DNA of 64,000 bases from Branchinecta lynchi (taxonomy: Eukaryota > Arthropoda > Branchiopoda > Anostraca > Branchinectidae), in assembly GCA_023053575.1 (NCBI GenBank), contig JAKZAP010000004.1:22187252-22251251 (forward strand), read 5' to 3'. This document shows, piece after piece, positions 11,981-20,155 of the stretch. The notes below the pieces were generated by a model, which saw nothing but the letters and a program-made list of their open reading frames with translations, made no database searches and was not told where the DNA came from. A program made the translations under genes and the position numbers. Position 1 is the first letter of the stretch; every line of letters starts with the position of its first letter.

Positions 11981-12190
11981 GCCCCGTTGGTGTAGTGGTC
12001 TAAGATGTTGCAACGTCTTAGATCAACCACTTCATCAATGATGTCGTGAGATCGAATCCCGCCATCAACTTGAGGTTAGTGGTGAGGATGGCGAACAAAA
12101 AACTCAGAGGGTTTCCTCCCCTCACGGGGCACCCCAGACACGCCATAAAAAATAATAAGACGACAAATAAACATCTTCAATCTTCAAAGT
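11981..12190 (+). mobile_element. tRNA-derived SINE inserted in the Polinton
   Basis: Begins GCCCCGTTGG, with an A-box TGGTGTAGTGG at 11988-11998 and a B-box GATCGAATCCC near 12050-12060, the internal promoter of tRNA-type SINEs. Between them an extended hairpin (CTAAGA...TCTTAG) replaces a normal anticodon arm. The body runs to a 3' tail AATAAGACGACAAATAAAC with repeated ATCTTCA units to about 12190. A similar tail (AATAAGACGACG, then TTTAATCTTTAA) is near 33635-33665. I could not define target duplications. It lies between the left inverted repeat and the 140-aa gene and interrupts no frame. The remaining spacer, 11811-11980, shows no gene. Confidence 0.65.
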
Positions 12191-12216
12191 CTGGGGTGAG
12201 AGGTTTTGCAAAAATT

Positions 12217-12639
12217 TTATATTTTTGGTAAATTTTCTTGTATTTTGATAGTTTCATTCTTACAATATTTATAACCGTTCAAGCGAACCTGTTTCATGTA
12301 TTTTTCGCGAGGAAAAAATCGAAAGGTTTTACGCATCTCTGTTTCTCTCTGAATTACCTCCTCAATTGTTAATTGTCCGCATTTTAGCATTGAGAACAAC
12401 TCAGTATAAAAATTGTAATTTGTCCTAAATTCTGCTTTTCTATCAGCAATGCTTAACTGCTTTTCAATTATTTCGATGATAACAGCACCCAAACTTAAAG
12501 AAGCTAAAGGTAGCACTAGAAACGCAGACATTCCTGCTGCCGAAAAGAGGAATTTGGATACAAGTAAGCTATTACTTATACGATTGTAGTACTTGTAACT
12601 GCGACGGTAAACATACATTTTCTTTTCTAATTCTTCCAT
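12217..12639 (-). CDS. 140-aa predicted membrane protein of the Polinton
   Basis: Complete frame; the start on its own strand reads ATAATAAATGG, matching the element-wide start motif. About residues 25-60 form a long hydrophobic stretch rich in Leu, Phe, Ala, Val and Ile (two possible membrane helices, or one plus a re-entrant segment), flanked by a basic Tyr/Arg-rich head and a charged helical tail. I recognise no enzymatic motif. It is transcribed divergently from POLB across a 310-bp spacer that holds two direct repeats. A role at host membranes during particle assembly or exit is possible but is inference only. Confidence 0.75.
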   Translation of the reverse strand: MEELEKKMYVYRRSYKYYNRISNSLLVSKFLFSAAGMSAFLVLPLASLSLGAVIIEIIEKQLSIADRKAEFRTNYNFYTELFSMLKCGQLTIEEVIQRETEMRKTFRFFPREKYMKQVRLNGYKYCKNETIKIQENLPKI

Positions 12640-12949
12640 TTATTATGTAATAAAATTGTTTCAGAAAATATTTGATTGAATGAAAGGTTCGCGATTCGGA
12701 ACACATCCGTCACCTGCTAAACTGTATGGAATCTTTCTTGACTGATCGGAGAGAATCTAGATAGCGCTTGCTCCGTGAAACACAAAACACATCTGCTATC
12801 TACGGAACTCTACTGAAACTTTCTTGACTGATTGGAGAGAATATAGACAGCGCTTGCTCTGTGAAACGCATACTGAAACCAGTGCTTTTCTTTACGGCTG
12901 ACAAAACTCAGACGGGAGAAATTTATTAATAAAAATGTTCCCCTATTAA
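12640..12949. promoter_or_regulatory. Divergent control region between the 140-aa gene and POLB
   Basis: This 310-bp spacer contains two 48-bp direct repeats beginning CTTTCTTGACTGAT at 12733 and 12819, 86 bp apart, each continuing GGAGAGAAT and AGCGCTTGCT. The repeats differ at a few positions. Their place between divergent genes suggests promoter, enhancer or replication-control sites; no function is demonstrated. Confidence 0.5.
12733..12866 (+). repeat. Two 48-bp direct repeats, 86 bp apart
   Basis: Copies at about 12733-12780 and 12819-12866 share CTTTCTTGACTGAT, GGAGAGAAT, AGCGCTTGCT and GTGAAAC in the same order. The following bases of the first copy (ATCTGCTATCTACGGAA) partly echo its upstream flank. 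Confidence 0.75.
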
Positions 12950-15900
12950 ATGATGAATACTGCAGAGGTTATTCAGCTTTGTAAAAAGGTTATATCAAAC
13001 AACAAAGCGGTTATACAAAGATTATCGCTGTACACATATAATGAACTGCGGACTTATGCAAAAATTAATAAAATCAAAACAAATGGAGCTAAGAAACATG
13101 AAATAACAAATAATATAATAAACCATCTTAATAAGTATATTTTGATAGCTGAAGATAAAATTAAAATTGAACGCAGAAATGAAAGAACTCATAATAAGAA
13201 CAGACCATCCAACTACAAACCAGAACCGAGATTACGAACCATTCTGGAAGATGAGATAAAAGAAAATAACATCACCATTACAAAACTAAAACAAGAATAC
13301 AATGATAACAAAGAAAAAGAGACAAGCGAATTAAAGAAATTTCTGAAAAACAAGAACCTATCAACTCGCGGAAACCGAGAAGAAGTACTAAAAAGAGTTG
13401 AAGAATACTATACTAATATTATTACCAAACATAAAGATTCCGTACAGAAAAATAGAGATATCATAAGAGATCAAACAGAAAGACGTGATAACAGTAGACA
13501 GAAAGTAATCGATTTATCAACTCTCTTCATAAATAAGAAAAAAATCCAAGTAGAAAAATTAATTCCTGATCATGTATTTAGAACGGAAGAAGAACAGCAG
13601 CCTACTATTTTTAGCGAAAGTGAGAATATATTCACTATAAACGTTTCAGTTCAAGGTAATGGAGTTGACGAGCATACTCTTATTGCTTTTACTTTCGCAG
13701 ATATACAGCGGCGAATGAACGAAATAAATCAATATAGAGTTCAGTTTGTAACTCGAGTTATTTTCCATCGACAGGAGAATGATGAAGAAGTAGTAGTGTA
13801 TTACAACAGTACTTCTTGGATTTTAAATAAAAATAGCATTCTTACTCATAATCATTTGGATGATAATAACAAGAGACTTAGTTCTTTAAGTAATACCCCT
13901 CGATCTGGGCTACAATTTAGTCGGTATGAAGGAATTGATTATCGGATGACACGAATAGAATCTTACATGGGAGGAACGTTTAAAATACTGCCAGATTTCG
14001 TAAAAAATAAAAAAGCGTGCATAAATATAAAAAATTTAGATCAAAAATGCTTTCTTTGGTCCATCTTAGCACATTTATACCCAACCAAGGACAACGCTGA
14101 GAGAATTTCGAAATATAAACAATATGAGAACCAATTTGATTTCGAAGGGGTTACCAACTTCCCAATGGATACTAAAGATATACACAAATTTGAAAATAGA
14201 TACAACATTAAGATTTGTTTATTTCAAATTGAAAAAGAGAAAATTATCAGAAGTCATATACTAAAAAGTACAATCAATGGCAAAACAGCTAAACATGTTA
14301 TTAATTTATTATATTTCGATAATCATTATGTATTGGTAAAGGATCTGAGCAGATTAGTTGGTAGTCAAATCTCTAAAAATAAAACAAAGACATACCTATG
14401 CACTTTTTGCGGAAGGCATTTTACAAAAGAAGAACACTTTGAAAAACATGAAAGTAAAAATAATTGCGAAGATCCTGATATAATAATGCCTCCTGAAGGT
14501 TCAAGTATACAATATAAAAATGTTGCAAAACAAATGAAAGTACCTTATTGCATAATAGCAGACTTTGAGTCTTATAACGAAGAATACAATCAGGTAAACG
14601 GAAAGAAAACAATAAAAGTGGCCAAACAGAAACCATTTGCTTACGGATTTCAGGTATGCTGTTCCTTTGATACAAACCAGAACAAATACTATGACTATTT
14701 CGGTGAAGACGCTGCAAAACATTTTGTTAAAACCGTTACAAAAGTATCCACAGAAATTGCAAACAAATATGAAAGCAGACAAAGAAACCATACTTATACC
14801 AATTCAGAAATTACCGAAAAATGGAAAAATCTAATGAATAAGACTTGTCACATCTGTACAACTGAAATTACTGAAAATCCTCACTTTGATCACGACCACA
14901 TGACAGGAGAAGATAGGGGATTTGCTCATGCTGAATGTAATATGAAATATAGGATTCCTAGGCATATCCCGGTAGTAATGCATAATTTATCTAAATATGA
15001 TTCCCATCTGTTTGTTAGAGAATTGATACCTGATAACGGAATTTTTGAAAGTGCAGAAAGTTTCATCTCATTCTCGAAATCAATAAGTATAAGAAAGACG
15101 GATGCGGAAATAAAATATGAGATCCGGTTTATAGATTCAATTAGATTTATGGCTTCATCTTTAGACAAACTATCAGCAAATTTAGCAACATGTGATTGCA
15201 AAGTACCTTGTAATCATCTAAGACAGAATTTCAAATTCACATCTAACAGCTTCAAAAATGACGATGAATTCAAAGAAATAATTAAAAAAGGGGTGTATCC
15301 CTATGAATTCGTAGATAGTTTCGATAAAATGAAATGTACAAAGTTACCACCAATAGAAAGCTTTTATTCTAGGTTGACGGGGAAAGGTATTGACAAAAGT
15401 GATTATAAAAGAGCGGTATCTATATGGAAGCAATTTAACTGTGAAACTTTACTTGATTATACCAAGTTGTACCTAAAAAGTGATGTGTTAATTCTATCAG
15501 ATGTTGTGGAGAATTTCAGGAACGTTTGTATACATAATTATGATCTGGATCCACTTCATTACTTCTCAGCTCCAGGACTAACATGGGATGCTTTCTTAAA
15601 GCATTCAAAAGTAGAACTACCACTATTCTCGAAGGAAGACATGTATACATTCATTGAAAAGGGAATAAGAGGTGGTGTATCCCAATGTATAAAAAGATAC
15701 GCAAAAGCAAATAATAAATATACAAGTGATTATAATAAGCATAAACCATCTAATTACTTAATGTATTTAGACGCTAATAATTTATATGGGTGGGCGATGT
15801 CGCAGAATTTACCAGCGAGTGATTTCCAATTCATTTCCATACCGGATGATTTGAAAGAAAGGAATGAATACGAATCAATCGAGTATTACAACCATCTAAA

Positions 15901-17026
15901 AACTCATATCAAGTCGGTGATTACGATTAAGTCGGTGAGACAAGATGTAGGTGCTATATATGAGGTAGATTTAGAATATCCAAAAGAAATACACGAATTA
16001 CACAAGGATTTACCATTAGCATCCGAACACTTTAACGGTAAGCTATGTACCACAGTATTAGATAAAACCAACTATGTAGTTCACCACAGGAACCTAGAAT
16101 TTTATTTACAAAAAGGCTTGATATTGAAAAGAGTACACAGAATACTAGGATTCACTGAAAGTGCTTACTTAAAAGGATATATAGACCACAACACAGCACT
16201 TAGAACTAAGGGTACAAATGATTTTGAGAAGGATTTCTTTAAGCTTATGAATAATGCTTGCTTTGGAAAAACTATGGAAAACGTAAGGAAGCGAGCGGAT
16301 ATGGAAATAATAACGGATGATGCAACAAGAGAAAAAATAATAAAGAAACCCAACTTTAAATCTGAAATAATATTCAGTGAAAACTTTTCAGTAGCAAGAA
16401 TGTCAAAGGAAAAGATAAAATTAGACAAACCAATGTATATCGGCTTTGCTGTATTGGAACTATCCAAGTTATTGATGTATGAATTCCATTATGATTATAT
16501 GAAGCCTAAATATGGAGATAAAATTGATTTGTGTTATATGGACACTGATTCTTTCATATACGACATTCGAACCGAAGATTTCTATGAAGATATCAAACAG
16601 GATTTGAATGAGAGGTTCGATACATCTGATTATGCGAAAGATAATCCATATAGGTTTCCTAATGTAAATAAGAAAGTGATAGGAATGATGAAAGATGAAT
16701 TAGGTGGACAGGTTATGACAGAGTTTGTTGGATTACGATCAAAAGTATATGCTTATTTAAAGGACAACCAAGACCCTTCAAAAGCTAGCAAAAAACTGAA
16801 AGGAATAAAAACCAATATCGTTAAAGATAAAATTACCATTCAAAACTATAAGGATGTACTGTTTGGTAAAACGGAAAACCTTTCTATAACCCAGTACAAC
16901 TTAAGATCATACAAGCACAATATGTTTCTAGAAGAACAGAATAAAAAAGCGTTAGATCCTAAGGATGATAAAAGGATAGTAACAAGCGATAAAATACACA
17001 CTTTACCTTTAGGTTATAAACATTAA
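12950..17026 (+). CDS. POLB: Protein-primed family B DNA polymerase of the Polinton
   Basis: The 1,358-aa product replicates the element by protein priming. The first ATG is preceded by CCCCTATTAA. Residues 1-160 are basic and helical with a SAP-like segment at about 126-153. A conserved Polinton-type region with CFLWSI starts near 367. A C2H2 zinc finger (CTFCGRHF) starts at C484. The exonuclease motifs are DFES at 538 and KYDSH at about 682-686; between them sits a treble-clef / endonuclease VII-like unit, CHIC from 633 and DHDHMTG from 647. Polymerase motif A is LDANNLYG (D941), motif B is NNACFGKTMEN (from 1101), and motif C is YMDTDS (D1198, D1200). All catalytic residues I can place are present, so it is probably functional. 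Length is normal to slightly long for Polinton polymerases. The minus-strand frames inside are shadows. Confidence 0.95.
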   Translation: MMNTAEVIQLCKKVISNNKAVIQRLSLYTYNELRTYAKINKIKTNGAKKHEITNNIINHLNKYILIAEDKIKIERRNERTHNKNRPSNYKPEPRLRTILEDEIKENNITITKLKQEYNDNKEKETSELKKFLKNKNLSTRGNREEVLKRVEEYYTNIITKHKDSVQKNRDIIRDQTERRDNSRQKVIDLSTLFINKKKIQVEKLIPDHVFRTEEEQQPTIFSESENIFTINVSVQGNGVDEHTLIAFTFADIQRRMNEINQYRVQFVTRVIFHRQENDEEVVVYYNSTSWILNKNSILTHNHLDDNNKRLSSLSNTPRSGLQFSRYEGIDYRMTRIESYMGGTFKILPDFVKNKKACINIKNLDQKCFLWSILAHLYPTKDNAERISKYKQYENQFDFEGVTNFPMDTKDIHKFENRYNIKICLFQIEKEKIIRSHILKSTINGKTAKHVINLLYFDNHYVLVKDLSRLVGSQISKNKTKTYLCTFCGRHFTKEEHFEKHESKNNCEDPDIIMPPEGSSIQYKNVAKQMKVPYCIIADFESYNEEYNQVNGKKTIKVAKQKPFAYGFQVCCSFDTNQNKYYDYFGEDAAKHFVKTVTKVSTEIANKYESRQRNHTYTNSEITEKWKNLMNKTCHICTTEITENPHFDHDHMTGEDRGFAHAECNMKYRIPRHIPVVMHNLSKYDSHLFVRELIPDNGIFESAESFISFSKSISIRKTDAEIKYEIRFIDSIRFMASSLDKLSANLATCDCKVPCNHLRQNFKFTSNSFKNDDEFKEIIKKGVYPYEFVDSFDKMKCTKLPPIESFYSRLTGKGIDKSDYKRAVSIWKQFNCETLLDYTKLYLKSDVLILSDVVENFRNVCIHNYDLDPLHYFSAPGLTWDAFLKHSKVELPLFSKEDMYTFIEKGIRGGVSQCIKRYAKANNKYTSDYNKHKPSNYLMYLDANNLYGWAMSQNLPASDFQFISIPDDLKERNEYESIEYYNHLKTHIKSVITIKSVRQDVGAIYEVDLEYPKEIHELHKDLPLASEHFNGKLCTTVLDKTNYVVHHRNLEFYLQKGLILKRVHRILGFTESAYLKGYIDHNTALRTKGTNDFEKDFFKLMNNACFGKTMENVRKRADMEIITDDATREKIIKKPNFKSEIIFSENFSVARMSKEKIKLDKPMYIGFAVLELSKLLMYEFHYDYMKPKYGDKIDLCYMDTDSFIYDIRTEDFYEDIKQDLNERFDTSDYAKDNPYRFPNVNKKVIGMMKDELGGQVMTEFVGLRSKVYAYLKDNQDPSKASKKLKGIKTNIVKDKITIQNYKDVLFGKTENLSITQYNLRSYKHNMFLEEQNKKALDPKDDKRIVTSDKIHTLPLGYKH

Positions 17027-17027
17027 A

Positions 17028-17577
17028 TTCAAGTACCTACTTCAAAAATTCAAGTACCTACTTCAAAACTTCAAGTACCTACTTAAAAACTTCAAGTACC
17101 TACTTAAAAAATTCAAGTACCTACTTCAAAACTTCAAGTACCTACTTAAAAAATCATGTACCTACTTAAAAAAATCAAGTACCTACTTAAAAAAATCAAG
17201 TCCCTACTTCAAAACTTCAAGTACCTACTTAAAAAATCATGTACCTACTTAAAAAAATCAAGTACCTACTTAAAAAAATCAAGTCCCTACTTAAAAAAAT
17301 CAAGTACCTACTTAAAAACTTCAAGTACCTACTTCAAAAATTCAAGTACCTACTTCAAAAATTCAAGTACCCACTTCAAAACTTCAAGTACCTACTTCAA
17401 AACTTCAAGTACCTACTTAAAAACTTCAAGTACCTACTTCAAAACTTCAAGTACCTACTTAAAAAAATCAAGTACCTACTTCAAAACTTCAAGTACCTAC
17501 TTAAAAAATTCAAGTACCTACTTAAAAAATTCAAGTACCTACTTCAAAACTTCAAGTATATACTTAAAATACTCAAG
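17028..17577 (+). repeat. 21-bp minisatellite, about 26 units, between POLB and the ATPase gene
   Basis: Starts two bases after the POLB stop. Units follow TTCAAGTACCTACTT plus CAAAAA, CAAAAC or AAAAAC; subsets have TCATGTACC or TCAAGTCCC. A higher-order repeat of about 80 bp (with TCATGTACC) occurs twice, near 17155 and 17238. Because 21 is a multiple of three, two of the three forward frames stay open, giving 7-residue periodic frames (Lys/Ser/Thr/Tyr or Lys/Leu/Tyr rich) at 17156-17614 and 17239-17580. I regard these as by-products, although one ends in a TGA overlapping the ATPase start codon. Confidence 0.9.
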
Positions 17578-17610
17578 TAAATCTTATAATGAAAAATTCT
17601 TCCTAAATAA

Positions 17611-18288
17611 ATGAATGAAAAGGCTCCAATCAAAGTCTATGACTTTAGTGAAAAGAACACTTATCAGAATAAGCACGACCTTGCACCTCAGTGGCCATTC
17701 AGACTCTTAATTTGTGGTAGTTCTGGAACAGGGAAAACAAACCTTCTTTTGAATTTAATTTATGAATATCTTTGTTTCAACCGAATATACTTGTATGCTA
17801 AAGATCTTGAAGAAGATAAATATCAAGACCTTATAACCAATTTAACCACTTTGGAGTCACAATGCAAATCGAAAGTCTTAACAGTAAGTAACAATCTTGA
17901 TGATATTGTCGATGTTGACGACTTAGACCCTGAGTACCAAAACTTGATTATCTTTGACGATTTTGTCACTGAAAAAGACCAGAAGAAAATAGAAGATTTA
18001 TTCATAAGAGGAAGAAAGAAAAATGCCTCAATTATTTACTTGTCTCAAAGCTATCATAAAACGCCAAAGGTGGTAAGGCTCCAGTGCAATTATTTTGCAT
18101 TCTTTCAGTGTTCTAATCCAAAAGAAGTAAAATTAATAAGACAAAGCCATGTATCCAGTATAGACGATGAAAAATTTCTCAAACAATTCGAGACTGCAAC
18201 CAAGGGCTACGGTTTTTTCTTCATAGATTTAAAAATAAAAGATAAAACCCTTAAGTACAGGAAAAACTTTGAAAAATTTACCGGATAA
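17611..18288 (+). CDS. ATP: FtsK/HerA-like genome-packaging ATPase
   Basis: The 225-aa product has a Walker A loop GSSGTGKT at 36-43, a Walker B LIIFDD at 112-117, and a YLSQS sensor-like segment near 141-146, the arrangement of the A32-like packaging ATPases of Polintons, virophages and large DNA viruses. It would pump the element DNA into capsids. Length is typical. The start is TCCTAAATAAATG immediately after the 21-bp minisatellite. The following gene begins 16 bp after the stop, so the right-hand genes are tightly packed and probably co-regulated by the start-site motif. Confidence 0.93.
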   Translation: MNEKAPIKVYDFSEKNTYQNKHDLAPQWPFRLLICGSSGTGKTNLLLNLIYEYLCFNRIYLYAKDLEEDKYQDLITNLTTLESQCKSKVLTVSNNLDDIVDVDDLDPEYQNLIIFDDFVTEKDQKKIEDLFIRGRKKNASIIYLSQSYHKTPKVVRLQCNYFAFFQCSNPKEVKLIRQSHVSSIDDEKFLKQFETATKGYGFFFIDLKIKDKTLKYRKNFEKFTG

Positions 18289-18304
18289 TTTATTTCTATA
18301 ATAA

Positions 18305-18919
18305 ATGAATAAATTTGGTAGTGTTGGAAAAAAGTTTAGTAACGAATCGAAAGTTACTGATGACAACGGTAATATTAACCTACAAGGTAAGAGAATTATT
18401 ATGTTAGGTGATGCCAAGGCAGACAAGGATGCTATTAGCTTAAGATCTATGACTATTATTTTGAATCAATTTAAAGAAGAAATGACTGCAGGACAAGTGC
18501 AAGCCAACCAATACTTTAGCGAAGATATCAACAGATTAACTGCGGTACATGATTCTCCTGATAATTTATTGGTAAGGATTAAAGATAAAGGGTTATTTGT
18601 AAAAGAAATAGTTCGAGTTAATGATAAAGAGATTAACGCTGAAAACAAGTTGATAACAAATGTTCAAAACCCTAGAAACAAAAATGATGCTGTTAATTTA
18701 GCAACGTTAACTATGAATCTTTTAGATTATGACAAAAAGCTTCTTGGACAACACACCCATAACGGTATAATTGAAGGAAAGATTGCTGGTCAAAAAACTC
18801 GTATCGATAATATTGAAAGAGCAGTAGTAAATATTTTAAAAAGGCTTCTAGAGCTAGAGCTAAAACCTGTTGACAAACCATTCGTTACCAGAATAGAAAA
18901 AATGATGGCTGGTAAATAA
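18305..18919 (+). CDS. 204-aa tail-fibre-like protein, putative virion spike or fibre
   Basis: Starts at ATAATAAATG. Two segments, about residues 26-49 and 115-137, share the plan hydrophobic-GK/NV..., short turn, D/N-K-DA-[IV]-x-L, as in the beta-structured repeats of phage tail fibres and collars (the L-x-NV-x-P-x-x-x-x-DAVN type). A GQHTHNG segment at about 148-154 is also common in fibre-like proteins. The C-terminus is charged and may form a coiled coil (160-190). I infer a trimeric fibre attached to the capsid; no receptor-binding domain can be identified. Alternative: an internal scaffold protein. It lies between the ATPase and core-protein genes. Confidence 0.6.
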   Translation: MNKFGSVGKKFSNESKVTDDNGNINLQGKRIIMLGDAKADKDAISLRSMTIILNQFKEEMTAGQVQANQYFSEDINRLTAVHDSPDNLLVRIKDKGLFVKEIVRVNDKEINAENKLITNVQNPRNKNDAVNLATLTMNLLDYDKKLLGQHTHNGIIEGKIAGQKTRIDNIERAVVNILKRLLELELKPVDKPFVTRIEKMMAGK

Positions 18920-18949
18920 ATTTTATAAGATAAATTAATTCCCTAATAA

Positions 18950-19600
18950 ATGGTTGAAACAATGGAGTATACAGTTTATTTGTCAAAGCTTCAGAAAGGA
19001 AAGCTGAAGAAATGTTTTGATGCTAAACAAAAATGTCAGATACGTGTTAGTCATAGTAGACAAAATGAACGAGAACCAGTCAAGTTACTTTTAAGTAAAC
19101 GACAAATTGATAAAATTGAAACATGTAAAATGAATAATAAGGGTTGTGATATTGATGTATCATACAAGCAGATGAGAGAAGCGATTCAAAAAGGTGGATT
19201 ACTTCCATTTTTAATACCGCTAGCAATTACCCTTGGTAAGGCAGCTTTAACAAGTGGTGCTGCTGCTTTGGGTACATTCGCTGGTAAGAAAATTATGGAT
19301 AAAATGACCAACACAGGTGGAGCGCTAAAACTTCCTGGAACACAAAAAGTTGTGGGTAATGGGTTACGTGGGAAGAAAACCGATGATGTTAACATAGGTG
19401 GAGCGCTTACACTTCCTGGAACACAAAAAGTTACCGGTAATGGTGTACGTGGAAGGCCTAGGAAGGAAAAAAACGATGATGTCAACACAGGTGGCGCGCT
19501 TACACTCCCTGGAACACAAAAAGTTGTGGGTAATGGGGTACGTGGAAGGCCTAGGAAGTCAAAAAACGGGGACATCAAAAAAGAAGCAAAAGTAAAGTAG
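18950..19600 (+). CDS. pVI/pX-like virion core protein with triplicated AT-hook tail
   Basis: 216 aa, starting CCCTAATAAATG. The N-terminus has two similar 'LSK-x-Q-x-x-K' modules (about 10-34 and 48-75), a basic pattern seen in adenovirus-like pX/pVI proteins of Polintons and adintoviruses. A KGGLLPFL motif opens a hydrophobic, membrane-active-looking stretch at 83-112. The C-terminus is three tandem copies of about 27-31 residues (starts near 122, 149, 180), each with GGALxLPGTQK, a V-x-GNG motif, and a basic end; copies two and three carry RGRPRK, the core of an AT-hook. The repeats are visible in the DNA at 19310, 19391 and 19484. Likely roles are DNA condensation and membrane disruption after protease cleavage; family assignment is moderate. 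Confidence 0.75.
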   Translation: MVETMEYTVYLSKLQKGKLKKCFDAKQKCQIRVSHSRQNEREPVKLLLSKRQIDKIETCKMNNKGCDIDVSYKQMREAIQKGGLLPFLIPLAITLGKAALTSGAAALGTFAGKKIMDKMTNTGGALKLPGTQKVVGNGLRGKKTDDVNIGGALTLPGTQKVTGNGVRGRPRKEKNDDVNTGGALTLPGTQKVVGNGVRGRPRKSKNGDIKKEAKVK

Positions 19601-19623
19601 GACCTCTAACCAATTTTGATATT

Positions 19624-19956
19624 ATGGATGCATTAGGGGATATACCACAGTTTAGAGGTGTGTTCTCTTTAGATACGCTACCCAAACATATAAACGATTC
19701 GGAATGTGGTGTAATCAACTATGACAAACGTGGAATGCCTGGAACACATTGGGTTGCCTATTGTAATCTACCTGAATCCCCCTATGTCGAATTTTTTGAT
19801 TCTTTCGGTATTCCTCCAGGAAAAGAAATAGTTAAATATCTAAAAACTTCAAAGAAAAAAATAGCTTATGAAAATCTTGCTGTTCAAAATATAGATGAAT
19901 TAAACTGTGGTTTTCACTGCATTTCCTACATCCAGCGGAAAATGAAGGGTTGGTAG
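19624..19956 (+). CDS. PRO: Adenain-like cysteine protease (maturation protease)
   Basis: The 110-aa product has the C5/Ulp1-type triad in order: His in GTHWVAY (H42), Asp in EFFDSFG (D59), a Gln in VQNID (Q88, oxyanion-hole position) and Cys in NCGFHC (C95). Polinton proteases of this type process capsid and core proteins. It ends about 15 residues after the catalytic cysteine, shorter at the C-terminus than many relatives. It is the one gene whose start (GATATTATGG) lacks the TAAATG junction. It lies just upstream of the zinc-ribbon/integrase locus and downstream of a likely substrate. Confidence 0.9.
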   Translation: MDALGDIPQFRGVFSLDTLPKHINDSECGVINYDKRGMPGTHWVAYCNLPESPYVEFFDSFGIPPGKEIVKYLKTSKKKIAYENLAVQNIDELNCGFHCISYIQRKMKGW

Positions 19957-19987
19957 CTTTTCGTTTATAAAAATTGTTTTCTAATAA

Positions 19988-20155
19988 ATGGAGATTTATT
20001 GTATGAAATGTAAAAAGAGCACTGACACTGAATCAATGTTTAAGGCAGTGTCACAAAAAAATAATGTTCCAATGCTGAAAGGGAATTGTGTTATTTGCGG
20101 GTCGAGGAAAAATCGCTTTTTAAAAAAAACCTCAACGCAGAAACAGATATTTTAA
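19988..20155 (+). CDS. 55-aa zinc-ribbon protein overlapping the integrase
   Basis: The start is the strong TTCTAATAAATGG junction and the stop is TAA at 20153-20155. The product has two CxxC knuckles (CMKC near 5-8 and CVIC near 34-37), a small zinc ribbon like those of the DUF5679 type seen in viruses and Polintons. It overlaps the integrase frame by about 70 bp, one frame apart. A TTTTTAAAAAAAA run at 20117-20129 lies in the overlap and includes a slippery heptamer in the right register for moving ribosomes from this frame into the integrase frame. It could thus be a stand-alone protein, the N-terminal part of an integrase made by frameshifting, or both. Confidence 0.75.
   Translation: MEIYCMKCKKSTDTESMFKAVSQKNNVPMLKGNCVICGSRKNRFLKKTSTQKQIF

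Noticed and set aside
14421..16467. Minus-strand frames inside POLB
   Set aside because: Shadows of the polymerase gene in AT-rich sequence.
17028..17577. CRISPR-like array
   Set aside because: Units are contiguous with no unique spacers, and the setting is a eukaryotic transposon.
17156..17614. 152-aa and 113-aa frames of 7-residue repeats
   Set aside because: They are open only because the 21-bp minisatellite unit is a multiple of three; both overlap in different frames and have no other coding sign. Reported as a repeat instead.
20086..20088. TTG as the integrase start codon
   Set aside because: Non-AUG starts at TTG are not expected in animal genes, and it lies inside the zinc-ribbon ORF; a frameshift or indel explains the missing ATG better.
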